This document shows positions 36,423 to 44,944 of a DNA stretch of 64,000 nt, piece after piece (position 1 is the first letter of the stretch; each line of letters starts with the position of its first letter). Under the pieces are notes generated by a model. That model had not been told where the DNA came from and ran no database searches. It was given only the letters and a program-made list of their open reading frames with translations. The stretch is from JAJXXT01 sp963764465 (GTDB lineage: Bacteria; Pseudomonadota; Alphaproteobacteria; Acetobacterales; Acetobacteraceae). The translations under genes and the position numbers were made by a program. The stretch covers positions 1 to 64,000 of the forward strand of contig CAVXSO010000003.1 in assembly GCA_963764465.1 (NCBI GenBank), written 5' to 3'.

Positions 36423-37202
36423 TCAGCCGCCCTTTACGCCGCCCGCGGTGAGCCCGGCCACGATCTGCTTCTGCATCACCAGCGTCAACACCAGCACCGG
36501 TGCCGTCACCACCAGGGCGGAGGCGGCGAGCGGGCCCCAGCTCACCTGCTCGAAGGTCATCGAGTTGTAGACCGCGACCGGGAGCGTGCGCGTGGTGCGT
36601 CCGGCGAGCACGATGCCGAAGACGAAATTGTTCCAGCTGCCGATGAAGGCGAGGATGGTCGCGACCGTGATCCCCGGTCGCGCCAGCGGCATGGCCACGC
36701 GCAGGAAGGCCTGCCAGATCGTGGCGCCGTCGACCAGGGCCGCTTCCTCGAGGTCCGGCGGCAGCCCCTCGAAGAAGCCGATCATGATCCACACCACGAT
36801 CGGCACCGTGAGCACCAGGTGGGTGATGACCAGCGGCACCAGCGTGCCGAGCAGGTGCAGCTTCTGGAAGATGATGTAGAGCGGGATGAGGAAGGACAGC
36901 GCAGGCGTGACGCGCGCGAGCAGGATCAGCGTTGCTGAGCGCGTCGCCTTCGCCTTCGCCACGCCGTAGCCCGCCGGCACGCCGATCAGCAGGGCGAGGC
37001 CGGTGGCGGAGAAGGTGACGATGATCGAGTTGATCGTGTCGCGCCCGAACTCGTTCTGGGCGAACACCTTGAGGTAGTTCGCGAGCGTCGGCGGATGCGG
37101 GATGAAGACCGGCGGGAAGGCCATGTTGTCGACCTCGTTCTTGAGCGAGAGCGAGGCCATCCAGAAGAACACGAAGACGGTGGGGGCGAGCAGCACGAGC
37201 AC
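36423..37202 (-). CDS. Sugar-type ABC transporter permease, MalG-like
   Basis: An inner-membrane permease with six helices and the EAA loop EEAALVDGATIWQAFLRVAMPLARPG, which contacts the ATPase. The C-terminal QKQIVAGLTAGGVKG is a family signature. The GTG at 37202 falls inside the first helix. The natural N-terminus probably begins near 37240 (NRHRSRKLFGKAGLIF), yet no ATG, GTG or TTG occurs in that frame upstream, so the true start is unresolved. It is encoded after the MalF-like gene. No ATP-binding subunit is present in the locus, so a shared one must be supplied from elsewhere. Confidence 0.85.
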   Translation of the reverse strand: MLVLLAPTVFVFFWMASLSLKNEVDNMAFPPVFIPHPPTLANYLKVFAQNEFGRDTINSIIVTFSATGLALLIGVPAGYGVAKAKATRSATLILLARVTPALSFLIPLYIIFQKLHLLGTLVPLVITHLVLTVPIVVWIMIGFFEGLPPDLEEAALVDGATIWQAFLRVAMPLARPGITVATILAFIGSWNNFVFGIVLAGRTTRTLPVAVYNSMTFEQVSWGPLAASALVVTAPVLVLTLVMQKQIVAGLTAGGVKGG

Positions 37203-37252
37203 GACGAAGATCAGCCCCGCCTTGCCGAAAAGCTTGCGCGAACGGTGGCGAT

Positions 37253-38137
37253 TTACAGCGCGAGCGACCTCTGGCGCAGGCCCAGCATCACCAGCGTGAC
37301 GGCAACGATGACGACGAAGAACACAAGCGTCACCGCGGAGGCGTAGCCGAGATGGTAGTAGGCGAACGCCTGCTGGTAGAGATAGATGTTCATCGTCTCG
37401 CTAGCCGTCCCGGGGCCGCCCTGGGTGATGACGTAGATGATGTCGAAGGATTTCAGCGCGTCGATGGTGCGCAGCACGGCGGCGACCACGATGTGCGGCC
37501 AGAGCAGCGGCAGCGTGATGTGGCGGAAGCAGTCCCAGCTCGTCGCGCCGTCGATGCGTGCCGCTTCATACGGATCGCCCGGAAGTGCGGCGAGGCCGCC
37601 GAGCAGGATCAGCATGATCAGCGGTGTCCACTGCCAGGTTTCGATCATCGCGAGCGTCGGGATCACCGTGGTCTCGCTGTAGGTCCAGGTGCCTGGGGGC
37701 AGGCCGAGGGAGGTGAGCAGGTAGTTCAGCACGCCGAGCTGCGGGTGGAACATCATCGACCACACCAGCGCGACGGCAACCGGGGTTGCCATCATCGGCA
37801 GGATGAACACGGTGCGGGCGGCGCCGCGCAGGGGGAAATGCTCGTTGAAGCAGAGGGCGGCGACCAGGCCGAGCACCAGCGGCGCGATCACGCCGATCGC
37901 GGTGAAGTAGAAAGTCCGTAGGACCGACCAGCCGAATTCGGCATCGGTGAAGAGGTGCTCGTAGTTGGCGAGCCCCACCCAGGACGTGCCGCCGGTGGGC
38001 GACCAGTCCGCGAGCGACATCAGGATGGTGAAGGCCCAGGGCAGCACGATCACCGCCAGCACGACGACAGCGGCGGGGACCGAGAACAGCCCGTAGCGGC
38101 GCGCGTAGCCCCCGCCGGCCTGCGCCGGCGGGGACAT
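37253..38137 (-). CDS. Sugar-type ABC transporter permease, MalF-like
   Basis: The protein has 294 residues from MSPPAQAGGGYARRYG. Six membrane helices are visible, with the EAA loop YEAARIDGATSWDCFRHITLPLLWPH. The LPMMATPVAVALVWSMMFHPQLGVLN part is typical of MalF/UgpA relatives. It forms the membrane channel with the MalG-like protein and receives substrate from the binding protein encoded just upstream. The substrate is unknown. Confidence 0.9.
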   Translation of the reverse strand: MSPPAQAGGGYARRYGLFSVPAAVVVLAVIVLPWAFTILMSLADWSPTGGTSWVGLANYEHLFTDAEFGWSVLRTFYFTAIGVIAPLVLGLVAALCFNEHFPLRGAARTVFILPMMATPVAVALVWSMMFHPQLGVLNYLLTSLGLPPGTWTYSETTVIPTLAMIETWQWTPLIMLILLGGLAALPGDPYEAARIDGATSWDCFRHITLPLLWPHIVVAAVLRTIDALKSFDIIYVITQGGPGTASETMNIYLYQQAFAYYHLGYASAVTLVFFVVIVAVTLVMLGLRQRSLAL

Positions 38138-38157
38138 GGTCGAGGCGGACAAGTCGC

Positions 38158-39480
38158 TCAGGTCTTGTTGGACTTGTCGAGGACGGGCTGGAAGGCCACG
38201 GTAGCCTTCTTCAGCTCCTTGGCGGGATCGGCGCCGGTGATGGTGTTGGTGAGCGCCACGCCGAAGACGTCGCGGAACTCCGTCACCGGAACGATCTCGG
38301 GCAGGCCCGGGGCGGAGATCGCCTGGCTTTCCTTCACGGTCGCCAGCCACTCCGGCCCGAACTTGTTGGTCTTCACCAACTCGGGGTCGGAGTAGACGGA
38401 GAGCCGCGCCGGCGTGCCGGAGCCGGTGCGCAGGATCTCGCCCATGATCTTCTTGGACGTCGCCCACTGCACATAGTACCAGGCGGCACCCTTCTTCTTG
38501 CTCGCCGCCGTCACTGCCATGCTGTCCACGAAGCTCGCGGAGTGCTGCGCCTTCGGGCCCTTCGGCACCGCGGCGAAACCGACATCCTGGACCACCTTGC
38601 TCGACTTCGGGTCGATCAGCGGCGCGGAAAAGCCGACGCCGTCCAGCCACATGCCGACCTTGCCCTGGCTGAAGCTGGTCTGCGACTCATACCAGTTGAA
38701 GCCGATGCTGCCGGGCGGTGCGGTCTCGCGCATCAGCTTCTGGTACATCTCCGCACCCCAGATCGCCTCCGGCGTGTCGGTGAGCAGCTTGGTGCCTTCG
38801 GGGTTCACCGTGTAGGCGTCCTGGCCGAGCATCCAGCTCGTCCAGCACGGGATGTTGGCGTTCTTCAGCCCGCGGCCGACATAGCCGTAGGTGCCCGCGG
38901 ACTTGTCGGTGAGCTTCTGCGCGGAGGCGACCAGCTCGTCCATGGTGGACGGGAAGGGCAGGCCCTTCGCCTTGAACAGCGCTTTGTTCCAGAAGATGAT
39001 CCAGAGGTCGGGGTTGATGGGGATGCTGTCCATCCGCCCGTCCGCCTGGGTCGCGGTCTTGATCGAGCCGGGGCCGAAGTCGGCGAAGTCCCAGTCGGGC
39101 GCGGTCATCTCCGGGTTCTTCACGTAGTCGCGCAGGTCGAGCAGCCAGTGCGCGTTGCCGAACAGGCGCTTCGAGACATGGAGCGAGACCATGATCACGT
39201 CGAAGCTCGGGCTGCCGGAGGCCATCTCGATCGCCGCCTTCGGCCGCTGCTGCTGCTCGGGGATCTGCTCGGAGCCGACGCTGATGCCAGTCAGCGCCTC
39301 GAACTCCTTCTGGTGCGCCTGAAGCACGTCGCTGCGCGGGTTCTTGGTGAGGTTCACCTCGATATGCGTGCCCTTGTAGCGCTGCCAGTCGAACGACGAG
39401 GCGGCGTTGGCGCGACGCACGATCGCGGGGGCGGCAAGCACGGCGGCGCTGCCCGCGAGCAGGCTGCGGCGATGGATCAT
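38158..39480 (-). CDS. Extracellular solute-binding protein (family 1) of the ABC importer
   Basis: The protein has 440 residues. The N-terminus has a twin-arginine signal (HRRSLLAGSAAVLAAPAIV, cleavage near ANA at 26). The rest is a two-lobed periplasmic binding fold related to maltose and glycerol-phosphate binding proteins (IPINPDLWIIFWNKALFKAKG; WLDGVGFSAP). It starts the minus-strand unit (binding protein, MalF, MalG, then possibly aminotransferase and cupin). The neighbouring aminotransferase and BKACE genes suggest an amino-sugar or amino-acid-like ligand, as inference only. Confidence 0.9.
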   Translation of the reverse strand: MIHRRSLLAGSAAVLAAPAIVRRANAASSFDWQRYKGTHIEVNLTKNPRSDVLQAHQKEFEALTGISVGSEQIPEQQQRPKAAIEMASGSPSFDVIMVSLHVSKRLFGNAHWLLDLRDYVKNPEMTAPDWDFADFGPGSIKTATQADGRMDSIPINPDLWIIFWNKALFKAKGLPFPSTMDELVASAQKLTDKSAGTYGYVGRGLKNANIPCWTSWMLGQDAYTVNPEGTKLLTDTPEAIWGAEMYQKLMRETAPPGSIGFNWYESQTSFSQGKVGMWLDGVGFSAPLIDPKSSKVVQDVGFAAVPKGPKAQHSASFVDSMAVTAASKKKGAAWYYVQWATSKKIMGEILRTGSGTPARLSVYSDPELVKTNKFGPEWLATVKESQAISAPGLPEIVPVTEFRDVFGVALTNTITGADPAKELKKATVAFQPVLDKSNKT

Positions 39481-39603
39481 GGACTTCCCTCCAATGGCGC
39501 TAGGTTGCGCGGTAGAGCGCCAGCCTAGAACACGGAATCAGCGGCCGGAAGTCCCTTTTGCCGGCCCGCCAGGTGCGCCAGATTGGCGGTGGAGGAGTTC
39601 GGT

Positions 39604-40464
39604 ATGCGAACACCGGTGGCTATCGAAGTGGCATTGAACGGGCCCTGGGGGCGCGCGCGCGTGCCGCACCTGCCCATCGAACCCGCCGAGCTCATCGCCC
39701 AGGGCATTGCCTGCGCCGAGGCCGGGGCGGCGGTGATCCACCTGCACGCCTATGATCCCGCGACTGGCCGGCAGAACGACGACTGGCGGATCTACGCGCG
39801 CATCATCGAGGGGATCCGCGCGCGCGTCGACGCGATCGTCTATCCCACGATTCCGCTCGCCGGCTCGGGGCTCACGGAGGGCGAGCAGGGCTCACGTTTC
39901 GCGCATCTGGAGGAGCTGGGGCGGCGCGGCCTGCTGGACTGGGCGGTGGTCGATCCGGGCAGCGTCAATTTCCTGGCCGCCGACGGAGGCGGGAATTCAT
40001 TTGTATATCGCAACGGTATCGAGGAGGTGCGCGCGGCGCTCGCCATTGCCGCGCGACATCGGCTGCGGCCGAGCTACGCGATCTACGAGCCGGGCTTCGC
40101 GCGCGCTGGCGCGGTGCTGGCGCGCGAGGCGGGCGTGCGCACGCCGCTATACCGGCTGATGTTCAGTGATCGCTTCGCCTGGGGTTTTCCGCCACGGGCC
40201 TGGGCGCTCGAGGCGTATCGCGCGCTGCTCGCGGAGGTGGCGCCGGGGGCGCCGTGGATGGTCGCGGGGCTGGGCGTGGACATCACGCCGCTCATCGCGC
40301 CCGCCGTTGCGGCGGGCGGGCATGTCCGGGTCGGGATCGAGGATGCGCCGTTCGACTCGGCGCGCGGCAATCTCGACTGGGTGCGGCTCGCGGTGCGCGC
40401 GGTGGAGGCGGCGGACGGGACGCCGATGACGGCGCCTCAGCTTTCCAGCTCGCTGTCCCAGTAG
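39604..40464 (+). CDS. BKACE family beta-keto acid cleavage enzyme (DUF849)
   Basis: The protein has 286 residues from MRTPVAIEVALNGPWG, with GGAGGAG six bases before the ATG. It is a TIM barrel with the zinc-binding His-x-His in AAVIHLHAYDPATGRQ and a C-terminal VRVGIEDAPF motif. The family condenses a beta-keto acid with acetyl-CoA to give acetoacetate and a CoA ester; Kce (3-keto-5-aminohexanoate cleavage enzyme) is the founder. The substrate here is unknown. It is divergent from the ABC binding-protein gene, which fits a shared catabolic regulon. Its 3' end overlaps the convergent HNH gene by 28 bases. Confidence 0.85.
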   Translation: MRTPVAIEVALNGPWGRARVPHLPIEPAELIAQGIACAEAGAAVIHLHAYDPATGRQNDDWRIYARIIEGIRARVDAIVYPTIPLAGSGLTEGEQGSRFAHLEELGRRGLLDWAVVDPGSVNFLAADGGGNSFVYRNGIEEVRAALAIAARHRLRPSYAIYEPGFARAGAVLAREAGVRTPLYRLMFSDRFAWGFPPRAWALEAYRALLAEVAPGAPWMVAGLGVDITPLIAPAVAAGGHVRVGIEDAPFDSARGNLDWVRLAVRAVEAADGTPMTAPQLSSSLSQ

Positions 40465-41039
40465 AGGTAGTCGCGCCAGGACTGGTGCAGGTAGTTGGGC
40501 GGGAAGGCCCGGCCGTTCTCCTGCAGTTCCCAGGTGGATGGCTGGCGCGGCATCTGGCGCGGATACATCCGGCACTCGCGCGGCAACTGGCTGCCCTTGA
40601 TCAGGTTGCAGACGCCGCAGGCGGTGACGACGTTTTCCCACGTGGTCCGCCCGCCGCGGGCGCGCGGGATCACGTGGTCGAATGTGAGCTCAGGGGCCGC
40701 CTGGCGCTCGCCGCAATACTGGCAGGAGAACGCGTCGCGCAGGAACACGTTGAAACGCGTGAAGGCCGGGCGCCGCGCCGAGGGGATGTAGTCCTTGAGC
40801 GCGATGACCGAAGGCAGCTTCATGGCGACCGAGGGCGAGCGGACCTCGACCTCGTACTCGTTGAGCACGCAGACCCGGTCGAGGAACACCGCCTTCACCG
40901 CGTCCTGCCAGCACCAGATTGACAGCGGGAAATACGAAAGAGGGCGGAAATCCGCGTTCAGGACCAGCGCCGGAAAACTTTGGCCGCCGTCAGGCAAGGA
41001 GCGCTCCGCGTCTAGCGCCGCGCAACCGCTGGGGCCCAC
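40437..41039 (-). CDS. HNH endonuclease family protein
   Basis: The protein has 200 residues from a GTG at 41039 (a TTG start at 40995 is possible). The C-terminal half has CQYCGERQAAPELTFDHVIPRARGG and NVVTACGVCNLIKG, the HNH/zinc four-Cys core with the DHVIPRARGG active site. The N-terminal part (ALVLNADFRPLSYFPLSIWCW) is the usual companion. Such stand-alone HNH proteins are common in alphaproteobacterial chromosomes with no proven role, possibly DNA repair. No restriction partner is near. Confidence 0.88.
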   Translation of the reverse strand: MGPSGCAALDAERSLPDGGQSFPALVLNADFRPLSYFPLSIWCWQDAVKAVFLDRVCVLNEYEVEVRSPSVAMKLPSVIALKDYIPSARRPAFTRFNVFLRDAFSCQYCGERQAAPELTFDHVIPRARGGRTTWENVVTACGVCNLIKGSQLPRECRMYPRQMPRQPSTWELQENGRAFPPNYLHQSWRDYLYWDSELES

Positions 41040-41157
41040 TCGGCAGCCAAGCCGCCAGATGCTGTGCGACGTCGAGAACCTGAATGTTTATTGCACCGCA
41101 TCGAAGGTGTCGCAAGCGGCCTTGTGCCGGATTCACGGAGCAGTCATGGGTGGGAGG

Positions 41158-42006
41158 ATGACGCTCGTCACGCGCTTCGCTCCCTCGCCGACGGGGCTGC
41201 TGCACCTCGGCAGCGTGCGCGCCGCCGCCGTGGCGCATGCGCGCGCGCGCCACGCAGGCGGGCGTTTCCTGCTGCGGGTCGAGGATATCGACCAGGCACG
41301 GTGCCGGGCGGAATTCACCGCGGCCATCGCGGAGGACCTGCGGTGGCTCGGCCTCCCGTGGGACGGGCAGGTGCGTGTGCAATCCCGGCATTTCGCCGAG
41401 TATCGCGCGGTGCTGGACGCGCTGCGGGCGCAGCTTCTGGTCTATCCCTGCTTCTGCTCGCGCGCCGACATTGCCCGTGCCGTCGCGGCGCCGCACGGCG
41501 CGGAGGAGGTCTATCCCGGCACCTGCCGGCACCTGCCGGCGGCGGCGGCGGCGCGCCGCATCGAAGCTGGCGAGCCTCACGCCTGGCGGCTCGACCTCGC
41601 GCGCGCGATGCCGACGACACCGCTCTTTCTGGACGACGAGGAGCGGGGGCGCATTCATTGCGATCCTTTATCGTTCGGCGATGTCGTGCTCGGCCGCCGC
41701 GATGCACCGGCGAGCTACCATCTCGCGGCGACGCATGACGACGCGGTGCAAGGCATTACGCTGGTGGTGCGCGGCGAGGATCTGCGCCCGGCGGCGCACC
41801 TGCACCGGTTGCTGCAGCACCTCATGGGCTGGCCCGCGCCGCGCTACGCGCATGTGGCGCTCAAGCTCGGTCCGGACGGGCGGCGGCTGGCCAAGCGGGA
41901 CCAGGCCTCCACGGTTCGGGCACTGCGCGAGTTCGGCGCGTCGCCCGCCGAGGTGCTGGCGATGGCGATGGCGGAGGATGTGGCGGCGGCGTCAGGCTTG
42001 ACCTAG
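41158..42006 (+). CDS. gluQ: Glutamyl-Q tRNA(Asp) synthetase
   Basis: The protein has 282 residues from the ATG at 41158, preceded by GGGAGG. It looks like the catalytic part of glutamyl-tRNA synthetase without the anticodon-binding domain. The HIGH-like motif is FAPSPTGLLHLGS and the KMSKS-like motif is RRLAKRDQA. Zinc ligands lie in YPCFCSRAD and YPGTCRHL. It attaches glutamate to the queuosine base in the anticodon of tRNA(Asp). It is divergent from the HNH gene and overlaps the convergent MoaD/ThiS-like gene by four bases. Confidence 0.93.
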   Translation: MTLVTRFAPSPTGLLHLGSVRAAAVAHARARHAGGRFLLRVEDIDQARCRAEFTAAIAEDLRWLGLPWDGQVRVQSRHFAEYRAVLDALRAQLLVYPCFCSRADIARAVAAPHGAEEVYPGTCRHLPAAAAARRIEAGEPHAWRLDLARAMPTTPLFLDDEERGRIHCDPLSFGDVVLGRRDAPASYHLAATHDDAVQGITLVVRGEDLRPAAHLHRLLQHLMGWPAPRYAHVALKLGPDGRRLAKRDQASTVRALREFGASPAEVLAMAMAEDVAAASGLT

Positions 42007-42284
42007 CCGCCGCTGATCGCGGTCATCACCAGCACCTCCGTGCCGGGCGCCAATCTCGTTTCGAGATCGGCGCGGATGCCTCCGGCGAAGATGCGCATAT
42101 GGCGCCGTATCGCAGGCGTCGAATCGCAGATGCGGTCGCGGATGCCCGGGACGTGCGCCTCCAGAGCGGCGAGCGCCTCGCCGATGGTTGCCGCGCGCAG
42201 CTCGACCTCGCGGGGGCAGCCGGGAAACAGCGCGGTCAGGACGGCGGGAAGCACCACGCTGACAAGAGGCCGCTGGTCGCCCAT
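42003..42284 (-). CDS. MoaD/ThiS-family ubiquitin-like protein
   Basis: The protein has 93 residues from MGDQRPLVSVVLPAVL. The beta-grasp pattern with VELRAATIGEALAALEAHVPGI and a C-terminal Gly-Gly (TAISGG) mark it as a sulfur-carrier-like protein, activated by adenylation of the last Gly. It follows the Asp-box repeat protein gene by 17 bases. No E1-like (MoeB/ThiF) or moa gene is nearby. Function with the neighbour is unknown. Confidence 0.88.
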   Translation of the reverse strand: MGDQRPLVSVVLPAVLTALFPGCPREVELRAATIGEALAALEAHVPGIRDRICDSTPAIRRHMRIFAGGIRADLETRLAPGTEVLVMTAISGG

Positions 42285-42301
42285 GGTTTGCGTCGCACTC
42301 C

Positions 42302-43384
42302 CTACTCGTCGACGACGAGGGTCTCGACGGAGAGGATGGTGGGGAGGTGCCGGGCCGCACAACTCCAGGTCTCGCCCTCATCGGCGCTGGTGTAGAGCTC
42401 GCCGGAGGTGGTGCCGAAATAAACCCCGGCCGGATCGAGCGTATCGGTCGCCATTGCCTGGCGCAGCACGCCGAAGAAGGCGTTCTCCTGCGGCAGGCCG
42501 GCGCGGCAGGGCTGCCACGTGGCCCCTGCGTCGCGCGTGCGCCAGACCGCGGCGCGCGCACCCGGCACGTAGCGGCCCGCGGTGTCGCCGTTGAGCGGCA
42601 GCAGATAGAGCGTGGCGGGGTCGCGCGGGTGCGCGGCCGCCGGAAAGCCGAAGCTCGAGGGCAGGCCTGCCTCGATGCTCTGCCAGTGAACGCCGCCGTC
42701 GTCGCTGCGGTACATGCCGCAATGGTTCTGCTGGTAGAGGCGCTCCGGCATGCCGGGGGCCATGACCAGGCAGTGCACGCATTGGCCGAAGACAGGGTAA
42801 CGTTGCCCTTCCGGCATGAAATCCGCGCGCGTGCCCTGGTTGCGCGGCTCCCAGCTCCTGCCGCCATCGGCCGTGTGGAACACGCCCGCGGCCGAGATGC
42901 CGACCCAGATGCGCGCCTCATCCTCGGGGTGTGGGACGAGGGAGTGCAGGATCAGGCCCGCGCCGCCTGGCTGCCAGTGCGGCCGCGTCGGGTGGTGCTG
43001 CATGCCGCCGAGATGGTGCCAGCTGCGGCCACCGTCATCGCTGCGGAAAAGCCCCGCGGGCTCGACGCCGGCATAGAGCCCGCCGTGTCCCAGCGCGAGG
43101 CTCCAGACCGATTTCACCGGCTCCGTGCCCTCCGGGTAGGCGAGCCCCTCGCTTGAATGCGCCCAACTCCGGCCGAGGTCCTCCGAGCGCCACACCGCGG
43201 GGCCGAACCAGGCGCTGCCGCCGCCGGCGACGATGGCGCCGCTCGCTGGATCGCCCACCACGTGATTCATCGGCCAGGTTTCGCAGAAGGGGCCGCGAAG
43301 CTCCCAACCCTGCCGCCGTGGACCGGCCTCGAGGATGAAGGCGCCCTTCTTGGTGCCGAGCAGGACGAGGACGCGCTGGGCCAT
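42302..43384 (-). CDS. Asp-box (BNR/sialidase-like) beta-propeller protein
   Basis: The protein has 360 residues. Asp-box repeats (S-x-D-x-G-x-x-W type) are seen at least five times: RSEDLGRSWAH, RSDDGGRSWHH, TADGGRSWEP, RSDDGGVHWQS, RTRDAGATWQP, and TSADEGETWSC at the end. This predicts a six- or seven-bladed propeller. No signal peptide is visible, so it is probably cytoplasmic, unlike true sialidases. It forms an operon with the MoaD/ThiS-like gene and is divergent from a MarR regulator. I know this pairing from other bacteria but know of no function. Confidence 0.87.
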   Translation of the reverse strand: MAQRVLVLLGTKKGAFILEAGPRRQGWELRGPFCETWPMNHVVGDPASGAIVAGGGSAWFGPAVWRSEDLGRSWAHSSEGLAYPEGTEPVKSVWSLALGHGGLYAGVEPAGLFRSDDGGRSWHHLGGMQHHPTRPHWQPGGAGLILHSLVPHPEDEARIWVGISAAGVFHTADGGRSWEPRNQGTRADFMPEGQRYPVFGQCVHCLVMAPGMPERLYQQNHCGMYRSDDGGVHWQSIEAGLPSSFGFPAAAHPRDPATLYLLPLNGDTAGRYVPGARAAVWRTRDAGATWQPCRAGLPQENAFFGVLRQAMATDTLDPAGVYFGTTSGELYTSADEGETWSCAARHLPTILSVETLVVDE

Positions 43385-43400
43385 CCGAGCCTCCCAATGC

Positions 43401-43430
43401 TTGACAGGCTAGGTTGATATCAACGTAATT
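43401..43430. promoter_or_regulatory. MarR operator candidate in the divergent promoter
   Basis: GTTGATATCAAC (43413-43424) is a perfect 12-base palindrome. It lies between TTGACA (43401-43406, a -35 match) and CGTAAT (43424-43429, a weak -10 with 17-base spacing) of a promoter aimed at the marR gene. A MarR dimer bound here would block its own promoter and probably that of the divergent propeller/MoaD operon. Confidence 0.6.
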
Positions 43431-43435
43431 CCGCG

Positions 43436-43879
43436 GTGTCAAAGCCAGCGGTTCCCTTTTCCGTCGCCATCGAGGTGCGCGATGCCTGCCTGTGCATGCA
43501 TGTGCAGCGCGCGGGGCGCGCGCTGGCGCGGCGCTACGACGCGGCCCTGCGACCCACGGGCCTCACCGGCGGGCAGTTCTCCATCCTGATGTCGCTCAAC
43601 CGGCCAGAGCCGCCGCTGCTCGGCCGGGTGGCCGAGCTGCTGGCGATGGACCGCACCACGTTGACCGCCAACCTCAAGCCGCTGCAGCGCCGCGGGCTGG
43701 TCGATGTCGTACCGGACCCGCAGGATCGGCGTGGCCGGCGCCTGGTGCTCACCCGGGCGGGGAGCGGGGCGCTGGCGGCGGCTCTGCCGGCGTGGCGGTG
43801 CGCGCAGAAGACGCTGAGCCGCGAGCTGGGGGCAGCGCGGCTCGACGACCTGCTGGCGAGCTTGCGCCGCCTCGGCTGA
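43436..43879 (+). CDS. MarR-family transcriptional regulator
   Basis: The protein has 147 residues with a GTG start at 43436. The winged helix-turn-helix part is LTGGQFSILMSLNRPEPPLLGRVAELLAMDRTTLTANLKPLQRRGLV, followed by the wing DPQDRRGRRLVLT. An upstream Cys pair (RDACLCMHVQRAGRALARRYD) could sense oxidants or electrophiles, though this is speculation. It is divergent from the propeller/MoaD operon with a palindrome in between. Confidence 0.9.
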   Translation: MSKPAVPFSVAIEVRDACLCMHVQRAGRALARRYDAALRPTGLTGGQFSILMSLNRPEPPLLGRVAELLAMDRTTLTANLKPLQRRGLVDVVPDPQDRRGRRLVLTRAGSGALAAALPAWRCAQKTLSRELGAARLDDLLASLRRLG

Positions 43880-43888
43880 AGCCCCCGC

Positions 43889-44878
43889 TTATGCGTTGCG
43901 GCGCAGCGTCTCCGGATTCACCACGTAGCCGGGGTCGAGCTTGCCGTCGAAGCATTCGAGCAGGTTGGCGACGGCGCGGTACGACATCTTCTCGTAGCAT
44001 TCGAGCGGGGCAGCGGCGTTATGCGGGCTCAGCACCACGTTCGGCAGCTTCAGCACCGGGTTCTCAAGGTCCGGCGGCTCGCGCATCAGGACGTCGAGCC
44101 CGGCGGCCTCGATCGTGCCGTCCGCGAGGGCCGTGGCGAGCGCCGCCTCGTCCACCAGCGGGCCGCGCGCGGTGTTGATCAGCCAGGCGGTCTTCTTCAT
44201 CGCGGCGAGGAAGTCGCGGCCCACCATGTGGCGCGTCGCGTCCGAGAGCGGGCAGTGCAGCGTCACCACGTCCGCGCGCGGCAGCGCCTCCATCACGTCC
44301 ACCACCGGCTCGCAGCCGTCGGCGGCGATGCGCGGCACCGGGAAGGCGGGGTCCTTCACCATCACGTGCATGTCGAACGCCTTGCAGAAGCGCGCGACGC
44401 GGGTGCCGATGCGGCCGTAGCCGATGACCAGCACGCTGCGGCCGGCCAGTTCGTGCATGCGCCGGCCATGCTGGATCATCCAGGTGCCGGCGCGCACGGA
44501 CTGGTCGTATTCCACCGTGCGGCGGGCGACGGCCAGCATCAGCATCATCGCATGTTCCGCGACCGAAAGGTCGTTGGCGCCGTTGACCACGCCGACGACG
44601 ACGTCGCGCTGCGTGCAGGCGGGGATGTCCAGCGTGTCGTAGCCGACGCCGAAGCGGCTGATCACGCGCAGCTTCGGCGCGCCGGCGAGCAGGGCGTCCG
44701 TCACCCGTTCCAACCCCACCATGATGCCGTCGGCATCCCCGATCGCCGCGGCGAGCTCCTTCTCCATCGGCGGGCCGCGGAAGGCGTCGGTCAGGACCTT
44801 GAGCTCCACGTCCTTGCGTTCCGCCAGCCTGGCCATGGCGTTGGGGTGCAGCGCGCGGCAGAGAACCACTTTGTACAT
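43889..44878 (-). CDS. D-2-hydroxyacid dehydrogenase (phosphoglycerate dehydrogenase-like)
   Basis: The protein has 329 residues from the ATG at 44878 (a GTG at 44881 is also possible; GGAAGGAAA lies upstream). The NAD site is VLVIGYGRIGTRVARF. Catalytic residues are Arg in INTARGPLVDE, Glu in LMREPPDLENP and His in LSPHNAAAP. It oxidises or reduces a 2-hydroxy acid such as 3-phosphoglycerate, glyoxylate or hydroxypyruvate; there is no ACT domain, so it is not the long serine-pathway SerA. It is convergent with marR. Confidence 0.9.
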   Translation of the reverse strand: MYKVVLCRALHPNAMARLAERKDVELKVLTDAFRGPPMEKELAAAIGDADGIMVGLERVTDALLAGAPKLRVISRFGVGYDTLDIPACTQRDVVVGVVNGANDLSVAEHAMMLMLAVARRTVEYDQSVRAGTWMIQHGRRMHELAGRSVLVIGYGRIGTRVARFCKAFDMHVMVKDPAFPVPRIAADGCEPVVDVMEALPRADVVTLHCPLSDATRHMVGRDFLAAMKKTAWLINTARGPLVDEAALATALADGTIEAAGLDVLMREPPDLENPVLKLPNVVLSPHNAAAPLECYEKMSYRAVANLLECFDGKLDPGYVVNPETLRRNA

Positions 44879-44944
44879 CACGTTTCCTTCCCGAGATCCG
44901 CGCTATGCTTGCATTGCCGGCCGCCGGCGGCTAGAACCCCGGGC

